Assembly: GCF_900163785.1 (NCBI RefSeq)
Contig: NZ_FUKN01000012.1
Location: 62,001 to 126,000, forward strand
Source: Psychrobacter sp. JB385
GTDB taxonomy: Bacteria > Pseudomonadota > Gammaproteobacteria > Pseudomonadales > Moraxellaceae
Direction: 5' to 3'
Length of the DNA stretch: 64,000 bases
Of this stretch, positions 28,957-38,659 are shown one piece after another. A program made the translations under genes and the position numbers. The notes under the pieces are model-generated. The model saw only the letters and a program-made list of their open reading frames with translations. It had not been told where the DNA came from and searched no databases. The stretch's first letter is position 1; every line of letters begins with the position of its first letter.

Positions 28957-29591
28957 TGCTAAAAATTGAAGGTTTGAATTTAGTATTGGTAGGGCTTACT
29001 GCGTCAATACCATTGCTATCGCCTTTTCTTCCATTCTTAAGGGATTTTATCTCAGCTACAATAAGTCGAGTGGTTAAAGATAGAGCTGCAATAGAGAAGC
29101 TGAGACTAGATTTAGATAATTTGCTAAGTAAAGAAAAATATATACAGGATATTAACGTTTTAAACGTAAAAATGCTTAGAAATATACCGTTTGAAAAGAT
29201 AAATATCTTGCTGCGTAAAAATATCAGTTTGACACACCTTATAGAAATGAGTGATATCACTAAAAAAGGTTTATGCACCTATGTACCAGAATCCGAAAAA
29301 ATAGGAATAGTAAGCGCAAAAGAATGTATAGCTGTTAAGAAAAAAGATATTATTTTGCATCTATATTTTATTTCATTTTTAATGACTGTCTTATTACTTT
29401 TTATAGATATCGTTTGGCTTCAAGAGCCTATAACAATAGTATTATTGTTTATTTTCTTTTGCATTCTTGAGATTGCTTGGCTCACAAGGAGAAGTCCCTA
29501 TGAGTCATATAAAGAGCTGACTAAAAATGAAGAAAGCATAAATGAACTTCGTAATCAGGGCATTATAGTTGCTCAGACTATTACTAGCTAA
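28956..29591 (+). CDS. Membrane protein of the defence operon, unknown function
   Basis: A protein of 211 residues with a hydrophobic N-terminal segment (about 8-28), a charged helical middle, and two strong membrane segments at about 131-150 and 155-175, followed by a charged tail. No family is recognised. Its ATG overlaps the stop of the half-S gene (TAATG), so the two are translated together. The high AT content matches the half-S gene rather than hsdM, suggesting both arrived as one insert upstream of hsdM. A membrane-acting toxin or sensor is one possibility. Confidence 0.6.
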   Translation: MLKIEGLNLVLVGLTASIPLLSPFLPFLRDFISATISRVVKDRAAIEKLRLDLDNLLSKEKYIQDINVLNVKMLRNIPFEKINILLRKNISLTHLIEMSDITKKGLCTYVPESEKIGIVSAKECIAVKKKDIILHLYFISFLMTVLLLFIDIVWLQEPITIVLLFIFFCILEIAWLTRRSPYESYKELTKNEESINELRNQGIIVAQTITS

Positions 29592-29688
29592 GTCATGCGA
29601 ACAATTGTAGATACCAGTCATATACAAATCAGTTCTTCAAATAGAACCAATAGAATAAATAATTTTAGCTTATCAATAGGAACAGAGA

Positions 29689-31218
29689 ATGAGTACAACC
29701 GATACGATTGCCACCACCCAAATCAATCAAGACGATATCAATAAAGCCGTATGGAACGCCTGCGACACCTTTCGCGGGGTTATCAGCGCCGACACCTATA
29801 AAGACTTTATCTTAACCATGCTGTTCCTCAAGTATTTATCTGACGTTTACCGCGATGAGTACATCAAGCTGGTCGAGCAGTTCGGCGACAACCCCGAGCT
29901 GATCCACGCCATGATGTCCAAGCAGCGTTTTGTATTGCCTGAGGGCGCAAGCTTTTGGGATCTATACGAGCAGCGTCATCAGCCAGGCAACGGTCAACGT
30001 ATCGATGAGGCGCTACATGTGATTGAAGAAGCCAACGGAACCAAGCTCAAAAACGTCTTCCAAGACATCAGCTTTAACACCGATAAACTCGGTCAAGAAA
30101 AACAAAAGAACGAACTATTACGCCACTTATTAGAAGACTTTGGCAAAGACATTCTCAATCTAAGTGCCGAGCGTGTCGGTAGCCTCGATGTGATCGGTAA
30201 TGCGTACGAGTATTTAATCAAGCACTTTGCTGCCAGTAGTGGCGCGACGGCTGGTGAGTTTTATACGCCGCCTGAAGTGTCCAATTTGCTAGCGACTATC
30301 CTTGAGCCTGTCGAAGGTGATGAAATCTGTGATCCAGCCTGTGGTTCGGGTTCGCTACTCATTAAGTGCGGGGCGATGGTACGCAAAAACTCAAACTCTA
30401 AGAAGTATGCACTATACGGTCAAGAAGCCATTGGCTCGACATGGGCACTGGCCAAGATGAATATGTTTTTGCATGGTGAGGACAACCACCGTATTGAGTG
30501 GGGCGATACCATCCGTAATCCGCTGCTACTCGACAAAGACGGCAAGCGTTTACTACAGTTCGATGTGGTGACCGCCAATCCGCCGTTTTCACTAGATAAA
30601 TGGGGTCATGACGATGCCAGCAGCGATCCCTATGGTCGCTTCCATCGCGGCGTACCGCCCAAGACCAAGGGCGACTATGCCTTTATCAGTCATATGATCG
30701 AAACGCTCAAACCTGCGACTGGTCGCATGGGCGTGGTCGTACCGCATGGCGTGCTGTTCCGTGCGTCAAGTGAAGGCAAAATCCGTCAGCAGCTCATCGA
30801 AGAAAACCTGCTCGATACGGTAATAGGCTTACCAGAAAAGCTATTCTTTGGAACAGGTATTCCAGCGGCTATTTTATTGTTTAAAAAGAACAAAACTGAT
30901 GACACGGTACTGTTTATCGATGCTAGCAATGAGTTTAAATCAGGTAAAAATCAAAACCAGCTGACTGAAGATAATATTGCTAGGATCATTGAGACCTATA
31001 AGGCGAGAGAAAGCGTTGATAAATATGCGTATCTAGCGAGCTTTGATGAGATAGCAGAAAACGATTTTAACCTAAACATTCCACGCTATGTCGATACCTT
31101 TGAAGAAGAGGCGGAGATTGATCTGGATGCGGTGCGTAATGAGCGTCTTGAGTTAAAAGCTGAACTCGATAAATTAGAGACTGAGATGGCAGATTTTTTA
31201 AAAAGTTTGGGGTATTGA
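29689..31218 (+). CDS. hsdM: Type I restriction-modification methyltransferase subunit HsdM
   Basis: An N6-adenine DNA methyltransferase of 509 residues that works with HsdS to modify host DNA and with HsdR to cut foreign DNA. An N-terminal helical domain (DTFRGVISADTYKDFIL) is followed by the SAM motif DPACGSGSLL at 215-224 and the catalytic NPPF at 297-300, the normal layout. AGGA lies before the ATG. It is markedly more GC-rich than the genes on either side. hsdS follows three bases after the stop. Confidence 0.95.
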   Translation: MSTTDTIATTQINQDDINKAVWNACDTFRGVISADTYKDFILTMLFLKYLSDVYRDEYIKLVEQFGDNPELIHAMMSKQRFVLPEGASFWDLYEQRHQPGNGQRIDEALHVIEEANGTKLKNVFQDISFNTDKLGQEKQKNELLRHLLEDFGKDILNLSAERVGSLDVIGNAYEYLIKHFAASSGATAGEFYTPPEVSNLLATILEPVEGDEICDPACGSGSLLIKCGAMVRKNSNSKKYALYGQEAIGSTWALAKMNMFLHGEDNHRIEWGDTIRNPLLLDKDGKRLLQFDVVTANPPFSLDKWGHDDASSDPYGRFHRGVPPKTKGDYAFISHMIETLKPATGRMGVVVPHGVLFRASSEGKIRQQLIEENLLDTVIGLPEKLFFGTGIPAAILLFKKNKTDDTVLFIDASNEFKSGKNQNQLTEDNIARIIETYKARESVDKYAYLASFDEIAENDFNLNIPRYVDTFEEEAEIDLDAVRNERLELKAELDKLETEMADFLKSLGY

Positions 31219-31221
31219 TCT

Positions 31222-32496
31222 ATGCGACTATTAGCTAAAGAAGAAACACCTTTAGACTGGACTTCTAAAAAAATAGGTTCTTATGTTTTAGGGCATAAAG
31301 GTGGTGCTGCACTACGTCCAAGTGACTTCAGTGATGTTGGATTTCCTGTCATACCAAAAAAAGCTATCCAGCCTACTGGCGAATTGTTGATTGAAAGCCC
31401 TACATATTGTACTAATGAATTTGCTAGTAATAACAAGCGTTCTATTGTCGATAATTCTTATACTATAACTACTCTTCGAGATCTTGTTCCAACCGGACCA
31501 ACTATAGGAACGGTAGTTAATTTTACTAGTGAAGAAAAATATATTCTATCTCAAGGAATATACGGGCTAAAACTTAATGATGATCTTGATAAAAAGTACC
31601 TTTCATATTTGAGTAATACGTCTTTTTATAGAAAAGTAATGCAAAGAATTATGGTCGGAAGTACCCAAGTCCACATCCGCACCCCAGAATACCTTGATTT
31701 AGAAATTCAAATTCCACCTCTCCCAGAACAACAAAAAATCTCCAACATCCTATCCACTTGGGACAAAGCGATCAGCACGACTGAGCGTTTGATTGAGAAT
31801 AGTACCCAGCAGAAAAAAGCGTTGATGCAGCAATTGCTGACGGGTAAAAAGCGGTTGCTGGATGATAATGGGGAACGATTTGCGGGGGAGTGGGAAGAGG
31901 TTAAGTTAGAAGATATAACTATTGTTAATCCTAAAAAACCATCTCAGCCTGAAGACAGCTTTGTCTCTTTTATACCGATGGAAGCAGTTTCAGAAAATGC
32001 TAAGTTGATTAAACAAGAAATTAGGAAGTATGAAGACGTATCTAAGGGCTTTACGGCCTTCATGAATCAAGATGTTGTAGTAGCAAAGATAACCCCGTGC
32101 TTTGAAAATGGTAAAGGCGCATTTGTAGATGATCTTCGTAATGGCATTGGTTTTGGTTCAACAGAATTTCACGTACTTCGTGCCAAAAGACAAAATCATC
32201 CAAGATTCATTTATTATCTAAGTTTGACTAATGATTTCAGAGGTAGAGGTCAACTAAACATGCAGGGCTCAGCAGGCCATAAACGAGTTACTACTGATTA
32301 CGTCAAACTGTATAAGTTCTTAGTGCCACCAACCTATAAAGAACAACAAAAAGTCGCCACCGTATTAACCAATGCCGATAAAGAAATCGAATTGCTTGAA
32401 CAGCAGCTGGCTGATTTACAGCAAGAGAAAAAGGCGTTGATGCAGGTGTTGTTGACGGGTAAGAGGCGGGTGGTAGTTGATGGGGAAGCAATTTAA
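31222..32496 (+). CDS. hsdS: Type I restriction-modification specificity subunit HsdS
   Basis: A full-length S subunit of 424 residues that reads a bipartite DNA target. It has two variable recognition domains, each followed by a conserved helix: LPEQQKISNILSTWDKAI with LMQQLLTGKKRLL, then EQQKVATVLTNADKEIE with LMQVLLTGKRRVV. The recognition domains are AT-rich and the conserved helices GC-rich, which is common in S genes that exchange domains. The start lies three bases after hsdM. The stop overlaps the next ATG by one base. Confidence 0.94.
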   Translation: MRLLAKEETPLDWTSKKIGSYVLGHKGGAALRPSDFSDVGFPVIPKKAIQPTGELLIESPTYCTNEFASNNKRSIVDNSYTITTLRDLVPTGPTIGTVVNFTSEEKYILSQGIYGLKLNDDLDKKYLSYLSNTSFYRKVMQRIMVGSTQVHIRTPEYLDLEIQIPPLPEQQKISNILSTWDKAISTTERLIENSTQQKKALMQQLLTGKKRLLDDNGERFAGEWEEVKLEDITIVNPKKPSQPEDSFVSFIPMEAVSENAKLIKQEIRKYEDVSKGFTAFMNQDVVVAKITPCFENGKGAFVDDLRNGIGFGSTEFHVLRAKRQNHPRFIYYLSLTNDFRGRGQLNMQGSAGHKRVTTDYVKLYKFLVPPTYKEQQKVATVLTNADKEIELLEQQLADLQQEKKALMQVLLTGKRRVVVDGEAI

Positions 32497-33029
32497 TGGA
32501 AGTTAGTCCTCGAATAAGTGATGAAATACTAGAGAGAAATTTAGAGAGAATAATAGGCTTTGTGGCGAACTGTGATAGCAAAGTATCCTACTTACTCTCT
32601 GCTGTAGGAATTATTCTTACTATCTTATTTGCTATAAAGCCTACAAATCTCAACTTTCTGAAATCAGCTCTAGGTAGTGATGAGACGAATGTACTCCTTG
32701 GATTTAGTGTATTAACAATTATTTTGTCTTCATTCTATTTTCTACAAGGGGTATATCAATTATCACAAGCATTAACAGCACGAACAAAAATACATTCTGG
32801 AAATAGCAGCTCTATGATCTTCTTTGGTGCGATATCCGCTCAAGCAGGTAGTCATGATTACTTACAGAATATCGAGAAAAGTGAGTATAGCTACAGAGAG
32901 GATCTAGCTTGTCAGATATACATTAATTCAAAAATATGCACAGAGAAATTCGAAAGATACAACAAAGGCTTTAAACTCATTTTATTTAGTTTGCCATTAC
33001 TTGTAGTTTCTTGGTCCTACTTGTTTTAA
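32496..33029 (+). CDS. Pycsar effector-like membrane protein (PycTM)
   Basis: A protein of 177 residues: a cytoplasmic N-terminal helix, membrane segments at about 30-47 and 66-88, a cytoplasmic loop with SSMIFFGAIS and EDLACQIYINSKI, and a last membrane segment at 159-176. This layout and the FFG.I and DL..QIY.nS.I patterns match PycTM effectors, which on binding cyclic pyrimidine nucleotides damage the inner membrane and stop phage spread. The identification is from memory of the family plus the cyclase gene immediately downstream. The start overlaps the hsdS stop (TAATG), with GGGGAAG upstream, so it is part of the hsd operon. Confidence 0.78.
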   Translation: MEVSPRISDEILERNLERIIGFVANCDSKVSYLLSAVGIILTILFAIKPTNLNFLKSALGSDETNVLLGFSVLTIILSSFYFLQGVYQLSQALTARTKIHSGNSSSMIFFGAISAQAGSHDYLQNIEKSEYSYREDLACQIYINSKICTEKFERYNKGFKLILFSLPLLVVSWSYLF

Positions 33030-33043
33030 ATAGGGAGAAAAAA

Positions 33044-33778
33044 ATGTCGGAATATGATTATAAGCAAGGAAAGAACAGAGTGGAGTCTATCCTTGATAAC
33101 TACATGAAAATAGAAGAAAAAAATAAGCTTCCAAGTGATGATAACTTCACTTTTGAAAATGGTTATTTGTCATGGGTGACTGCTATATTTGTTGATATAA
33201 GAGACTCTACTTCTTTATTTTCTAAAAATGATGAACCTACTGCTAAGTTAGTTAGAGCATTTACTTCAGAGATTATTGAGATTCTTAGAGATGATGAAAA
33301 TATGCGTGAAATAGGTATTCGTGGAGACTGCGTTTATGCGATTTATACTACCCCTGAAAAATCCGATATTCTAGAATGTGCTAACAAAACTTTTTATATT
33401 AATACTTTTATTAATATGTTTAACAAATTACTCGAAAATAGAGGACAGGATAAAATTAGAGTAGGGATTGGTATGGCTACCGATAAAGAACTAGTAATTA
33501 AAGCGGGTAGGAAAGGAGTAAGTATTAACAGTAAAGTATGGATAGGAAAGGCTGTAACTATTGCATCGAAATTGTCTTCTTATGGTGATAAAAACTTCTA
33601 TTCTAGATTAATGTATTCTCCAGTATCTTACGAAAACTTTATTGACGGTTTTGAAAAGAAACAACCAAACGATAATGTAAGAAACTGGTTTTCTTATCAA
33701 AGCGGCTTAAATGCTTATGGATCAGGGATTTTGATGAGTGAATTTGATGATTGGATCAAAGGTGGTTTCGCAGAATAA
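33044..33778 (+). CDS. Pycsar-type pyrimidine nucleotide cyclase (PycC-like)
   Basis: A class III nucleotidyl cyclase of 244 residues. It shows the metal-binding FVDIRDST (Asp51), the second metal Asp95 in GIRGDCVYAIY, RVGIGMATDKELVIKAG, and the IGKAVTIASKLSS helix. In Pycsar systems such stand-alone cyclases make cCMP or cUMP on infection and switch on a membrane effector. The PycTM-like gene ends 14 bases before this start, which strongly supports the assignment; a generic adenylate/guanylate cyclase is the alternative. The ATG at 33044 has GGGAG six to seven bases upstream. The product (cCMP or cUMP) cannot be told from the sequence. Confidence 0.82.
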   Translation: MSEYDYKQGKNRVESILDNYMKIEEKNKLPSDDNFTFENGYLSWVTAIFVDIRDSTSLFSKNDEPTAKLVRAFTSEIIEILRDDENMREIGIRGDCVYAIYTTPEKSDILECANKTFYINTFINMFNKLLENRGQDKIRVGIGMATDKELVIKAGRKGVSINSKVWIGKAVTIASKLSSYGDKNFYSRLMYSPVSYENFIDGFEKKQPNDNVRNWFSYQSGLNAYGSGILMSEFDDWIKGGFAE

Positions 33779-33927
33779 GCAGAAACTTAGATGTATATAA
33801 CCAAACCTAAGAAAATTAAGCTAAAAATCTCCTGGCTTAATCTTGCTTGTGATGCTGGATTGCTAGTTTGTTCTGTAGCAGTTATTAATGCGTGAAAATT
33901 ATCAATTCCAATTAGAGGAACAATAAA

Positions 33928-35298
33928 GTGAATGTGACTATTACGAAAAAAACATTCGATGAAGAACAAGGTGGGCGTGATGAGTTTCAACGTAAAAGCA
34001 TCGCTGTAAAAGTTATTAAGCTTCTGAAATCTGATATAGATATTTCACCAATGGTTATTGATGGCAGCTGGGGCACAGGTAAAACTGAGTTTTGCCATAA
34101 ACTTATAAATCTAATGAAGCAAGATAATACACACAATATAATTTATATTGACGCTTTCAAAGCTGATCATGTTGATGAGCCTTTGATGACTGTACTCGCA
34201 GAGATTATTAAAATCTTACCTGACGGTCCACGTAGAAAGGCTTTTATAAATAGAGTGTTACCAGCTGTACGATATAGTCTAAAAACAGTTGCTAAAGCTG
34301 GGGTTTCCCATCTTCTAAGACAAGACTTTGCTGATCTTACAAACGATTTTGATGAGGCAATTCAAAAAGCAGCTGACGATTCAATAGATAAAACAGCAGA
34401 GTTAATACTCAAAGATCATGTGGAGGCAGAAAAGAGTTTACAGACGTTACAAACTGCTTTAACTGCTATCGCATCTCAAAATCCTATTATCATATTTATC
34501 GATGAACTTGATCGCTGTAGACCAAACTTCGCGGTCGATATGCTTGAGATAATAAAACATACTTTTGATGTTGAAGGCGTTAGCTTTGTACTTATTACTA
34601 ATACTCAACAACTTAAAGCCTCGATTAATCATTGTTATGGTCAAGCAGTGGATGCACAGCGTTATCTAGATAAGTTTATAAAGTTTCGATTTGAGTTGTC
34701 ACCGCATTCTCAACGACATATGACAAATCCCGTTTTAGCTGCTAATGCTTACTTTTACCAGCTGATAGGAGAAAAAGGTTTTTTATCTAGTAGACTACTA
34801 TCAAATACCCTTTTAAAAAAATTTATTGCAAAATTTATTGGTCATCAAGGTCTTTCTCTCAGAGAGATAGAGACATTAGCTCTACATATAGAAGTTGTAC
34901 AAGTACTATCCAATTCGACTCGTTTTGTTCCTGACGAATATATTGGTTATTCGTTGTTGAGATTAGTTGGTGTTATGCTAGTTTGCTTTAGACCTGATAT
35001 TTTAAGAAAGATTAGAAAAGGTGTTGTTGATGCTGATTTGCTCGGTGATTTCTTGGGTGTAACAAAATTACCTTACCTTGAAGAGGACGGTCGTGAAATA
35101 CCTGAAGTATGCGAATTTATCATGGCTTCTCTGATTACCGACTTCAATGAAAATAAGGTTAACTATGCTATATCAGAAGATCAGCAAAGAAAATGGGATT
35201 CATACATGAGACATGTCAGTTTTATGGAAGAAATACCATATAGAGGTAGAGCGGTAGCTCAATTTATAGAAACAGCAAATATAATGGCGTTCGAATAA
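33928..35298 (+). CDS. KAP-family P-loop NTPase
   Basis: A protein of 456 residues with Walker A GSWGTGKT at 46-53 and Walker B IIIFIDELDRC at 187-197, the latter a hallmark of KAP ATPases. Members are often tied to membrane or defence functions. No clear membrane segments are seen in the insert between the motifs. The start is GTG with GAGGAA eight bases upstream. It is AT-rich like the Pycsar pair and lies in the space between hsdS and hsdR where type I systems often carry extra genes. Its target is unknown. Confidence 0.85.
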   Translation: MNVTITKKTFDEEQGGRDEFQRKSIAVKVIKLLKSDIDISPMVIDGSWGTGKTEFCHKLINLMKQDNTHNIIYIDAFKADHVDEPLMTVLAEIIKILPDGPRRKAFINRVLPAVRYSLKTVAKAGVSHLLRQDFADLTNDFDEAIQKAADDSIDKTAELILKDHVEAEKSLQTLQTALTAIASQNPIIIFIDELDRCRPNFAVDMLEIIKHTFDVEGVSFVLITNTQQLKASINHCYGQAVDAQRYLDKFIKFRFELSPHSQRHMTNPVLAANAYFYQLIGEKGFLSSRLLSNTLLKKFIAKFIGHQGLSLREIETLALHIEVVQVLSNSTRFVPDEYIGYSLLRLVGVMLVCFRPDILRKIRKGVVDADLLGDFLGVTKLPYLEEDGREIPEVCEFIMASLITDFNENKVNYAISEDQQRKWDSYMRHVSFMEEIPYRGRAVAQFIETANIMAFE

Positions 35299-35310
35299 TA
35301 GGAGTACCTA

Positions 35311-38300
35311 ATGACATCAGCCATAAACTTCGCTGAAGACTTCAGCTCAAAAATCCCTGCCTTAACCTTACTTACTACACTCGGCTATGAGTTTATTCCG
35401 CCCAGCCAATGCAACGCCATGCGCTCAAAGGTGGTTTCAAGCAAAGCCACTAACCAAGTGGTACTATTGCCCATCATGCGTGCGTTCTTAGCCAAGCAAA
35501 CCTTTATGTTTGAAGGCACACCGCATTATTTATCAGATAGTGCCATTGATAAAATCATGCACGAGCTAAACCCAGCGATGAACTTAGGCTTGCAGCTCGC
35601 TAATGAAAAGCTCTATAACGCCATGCTATATGGCGTGACGGTGACTGAGTTTATCGATGGTAAAAAAACCTCGCAAACCATCAGCTTGATAGATTGGAAT
35701 CATATCGATAATAATAGCTTTCATGTGACCGAAGAGCTAGTCGTGCAGAATGCCGAGGGCACCGGCAACATCATTCCTGATATCGTCTGCTTCGTAAATG
35801 GTCTACCGTTGGCAGTGATCGAAGCCAAGCGCCCTGACTCCAGTAGAGAGTGGCAATCGACCAATGCTCAAGCTGTCTCCCAGCACATCCGTAATCAAGG
35901 TCAAAAACAAATCCCGCACCTGTTTGCCTATAGCCAGTTATTACTAGCGGTCAATGGTAATGACGGTCTATATGCCACTTGCGGTACGCCTGAGAAATTT
36001 TGGGCAAAATGGGTCGAAGAAGAGATATCAGAGGCCGAATTTGCCCGATTAAAAAACCAAAAGCTTAATAGTGAGCAGATTGAGAGTTTGTTTAACCATC
36101 GTCCTGCCTCAGCTAAAAAAGAATATCTGTCACTGATTAATGCTGGTGATCTGGTCGTTACCGATCAAGACCGCTTAATTATCAGCTTATTACAGCCTGA
36201 GCGTTTGCTTGAGATGACACGCCTGTTTACCTTATTTGATAAAAAGGCCGGTAAAATTGTCGCTCGTTATCAGCAAGTCTTTGGTATCAAAGCGCTGATT
36301 AAACGTATTAGCAGTTTCGATGAAAAGGGCAGTCGCGAAGGTGGAGTGATTTGGCACACTACAGGCAGTGGTAAATCTTTCACGATGGTGTTCTTCTCCA
36401 AGGCGCTCATTTGGTTAGAAGAGCTCGCGAAGTGCCGTGTTATTGTCGTCACCGATCGTGTCGATCTTGAAACTCAGCTTAGTCAAACCTTTGCTTCTGG
36501 TGGCGTATTATCCGATCGCGACAAAACGGGTGCCATGGCTACCTCTGGTCGCCGTCTAGCACAGCAAATCGGTCATGGTAATGAGCGCGTTATTTTCTCT
36601 ATCATTAACAAGTTTGGCTCAGCCGTTAAGTACGATGAATGCTATAACGACAGCCCAAACATCATAGTCATGGTTGATGAAGGTCACCGTAGCCAAAACG
36701 GTGAGAATAATATCCGCATGGCACAAGCCCTGCCAAACGCTGCTTTTATTGCCTTTACAGGTACGCCGTTGCTTAAGGATGATAAGACCGAAAACAAATT
36801 TGGTAGCATTATTCACTCCTACACCATGCAGCAAGCGGTCAAAGACGAAACCGTCACGCCACTGTTATACGAAGAGCGTATCCCTGAGCTGAATACCAAT
36901 GACCAAGCCATCGATAGCTGGTTTGACCGTATTACCCAAAAGCTCACCAATGATCAAAAAACGGATCTCAAACGTAAGTTCTCCCAAAAGGGTCAAATAT
37001 ATCAGGTTGAAGGTCGTATTGAGCTAATCGCTCATGACATCTCTGATCACTTCCAAAACTTTAAACAGCAGCATCTAAAAGGTCAATTGGCGTGTGATTC
37101 TAAAGCCTCAGCTATCCGTTATAAGATGGCTTTGGATAAGATTGGTAAAGTGACCTCAGTGGTTGCCATGTCACCACCCGATACCCGTGAAGGGCATGAT
37201 ACCGTTGATGGGGAATCAAAAGACATAGTACAAAACTGGTGGCAAGCCAATGTCGTCAAAGAGTACGGCGGTGATGAAAAAGCCTACACCAAAGCCATCA
37301 TAGAAGCCTTTAGTCAGGACGATGGTCCTGACATTATGATCGTCGTTGATAAGTTATTAACGGGCTTTGATGAGCCAAAGAATACCGTCCTGTATATAGA
37401 CAAGCCGTTAAAGCAGCATAACCTCATTCAGGCGATTGCACGGGTGAACCGCTTACATGAGAAAAAACGCTTTGGTTATCTGATTGATTATCGTGGCATC
37501 TTAAAAGAGCTGGATATCACCATTGAGAAATACCAAGACTTAGCCGAGCGTACACAAGGTGGCTTTGATATCGAAGACCTTAAGGGTCTGTATAACGCGA
37601 TGGATACCGAGTATAAGCAGCTCCCAAGACTACATAGTGATCTATGGGCTATCTTCTTATCAGTGAAGAATAAACAGGATGGACAAGCGTTAAGACAAGT
37701 ACTTGCACCAAAAATGCAGGAAATAGATGGCAGGGTAGTCGATACCAAGCTCAAAGAACGTGACGACTTTTATGCGGCTTTGACCAGATTTTCTAACGCC
37801 ATGAAAATTGCGTTGCAGTCAGCGTCTTTCTTTGAAGATGCCTCGTTTGATGGCAAGCGTGATCGTTATAAACAAGATCTAAAAGCTTTCATCAATTTAC
37901 GTAAGCAAGTACGCGCTGATGCGGACGAAACTATTGATTATGACGAGTATGAAGCAGATATTCGTAGCTTGCTTGATAAACATATCGCAGGGCTTGAGGT
38001 TCGCGAAGCCAAAGGCGTTTACCTAATAGACAACCTAGGAAAAAACGCTAAGCCTGAGGCGATGAGTGATGATGAAGCGCGTAACCAAACAGATAAAATC
38101 ACTGGTCGTGTGACCAAGATGATTGAACAAGATCTAGCTGATGATCCTTATGCACAAGAGTATTTTTCAAAATTACTTAAGCAAGCAATTGCTGATGCCA
38201 AGGCCATGTTTGATGCACCAGTGAAGCAGTACATGATGTTTGCTGACTTCGAGCAAGCCGTAAAAGACCGCGATGTCGCTGATGTACCCGATGACTTTAT

Positions 38301-38649
38301 CGATGATAGTGGCAAATTAAACAAACATGCTCAGGCGTATTTTGGTTTGTTTAAGCATTTATTTGATGCTGGTTTCTTGATAGATAAAGAGTTAAATAAC
38401 GATAAGCTCGTTGCTTACGCCTTTGAGATTGATAAGATTGTTAAGACAGCAGTGGCTGAGTATTCTATTAATCCAGCAGAAATTGAAAATGCGATTAATA
38501 GACGCTTATTGCCAATGTTATTTGCTGACTTAGGTATCGATAAAGCGCAGCAGCTCATTGAAGCAGTACTAAAAATTACCCGACTTGGGCTTTCAAGAGA
38601 AACAAGAAATACGAGAGAGAAAAGCAGCGCAAGAGCAGCAAGAGGGTAG
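35311..38649 (+). CDS. hsdR: Type I restriction endonuclease/translocase subunit HsdR
   Basis: The cutting and DNA-pumping subunit, 1112 residues. The N-terminal nuclease has PD at 156-157 and EAK at 171-173 (PD-ExK). The helicase motor shows TTGSGKS at 350-356, DEGH at 456-459 and AFTGTPL, then motifs around DKLLTGFDEP and AIARVNRLH. The length fits type IC/ID-like R subunits. AGGAG lies ahead of the ATG, 12 bases after the KAP gene. Its base composition resembles hsdM, unlike the genes between them. Confidence 0.95.
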   Translation: MTSAINFAEDFSSKIPALTLLTTLGYEFIPPSQCNAMRSKVVSSKATNQVVLLPIMRAFLAKQTFMFEGTPHYLSDSAIDKIMHELNPAMNLGLQLANEKLYNAMLYGVTVTEFIDGKKTSQTISLIDWNHIDNNSFHVTEELVVQNAEGTGNIIPDIVCFVNGLPLAVIEAKRPDSSREWQSTNAQAVSQHIRNQGQKQIPHLFAYSQLLLAVNGNDGLYATCGTPEKFWAKWVEEEISEAEFARLKNQKLNSEQIESLFNHRPASAKKEYLSLINAGDLVVTDQDRLIISLLQPERLLEMTRLFTLFDKKAGKIVARYQQVFGIKALIKRISSFDEKGSREGGVIWHTTGSGKSFTMVFFSKALIWLEELAKCRVIVVTDRVDLETQLSQTFASGGVLSDRDKTGAMATSGRRLAQQIGHGNERVIFSIINKFGSAVKYDECYNDSPNIIVMVDEGHRSQNGENNIRMAQALPNAAFIAFTGTPLLKDDKTENKFGSIIHSYTMQQAVKDETVTPLLYEERIPELNTNDQAIDSWFDRITQKLTNDQKTDLKRKFSQKGQIYQVEGRIELIAHDISDHFQNFKQQHLKGQLACDSKASAIRYKMALDKIGKVTSVVAMSPPDTREGHDTVDGESKDIVQNWWQANVVKEYGGDEKAYTKAIIEAFSQDDGPDIMIVVDKLLTGFDEPKNTVLYIDKPLKQHNLIQAIARVNRLHEKKRFGYLIDYRGILKELDITIEKYQDLAERTQGGFDIEDLKGLYNAMDTEYKQLPRLHSDLWAIFLSVKNKQDGQALRQVLAPKMQEIDGRVVDTKLKERDDFYAALTRFSNAMKIALQSASFFEDASFDGKRDRYKQDLKAFINLRKQVRADADETIDYDEYEADIRSLLDKHIAGLEVREAKGVYLIDNLGKNAKPEAMSDDEARNQTDKITGRVTKMIEQDLADDPYAQEYFSKLLKQAIADAKAMFDAPVKQYMMFADFEQAVKDRDVADVPDDFIDDSGKLNKHAQAYFGLFKHLFDAGFLIDKELNNDKLVAYAFEIDKIVKTAVAEYSINPAEIENAINRRLLPMLFADLGIDKAQQLIEAVLKITRLGLSRETRNTREKSSARAARG

Positions 38650-38659
38650 GTAATAGGCA

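Noticed and set aside
28928-29278. A 116-codon minus-strand frame
   Set aside because: Antisense to the membrane protein gene; hydrophobic composition is the mirror of AT-rich coding sequence.
33787-33990. A 67-codon minus-strand frame between the cyclase and KAP genes
   Set aside because: It overlaps the start of the KAP gene antisense and has no ribosome site; the 149-base gap seems non-coding.
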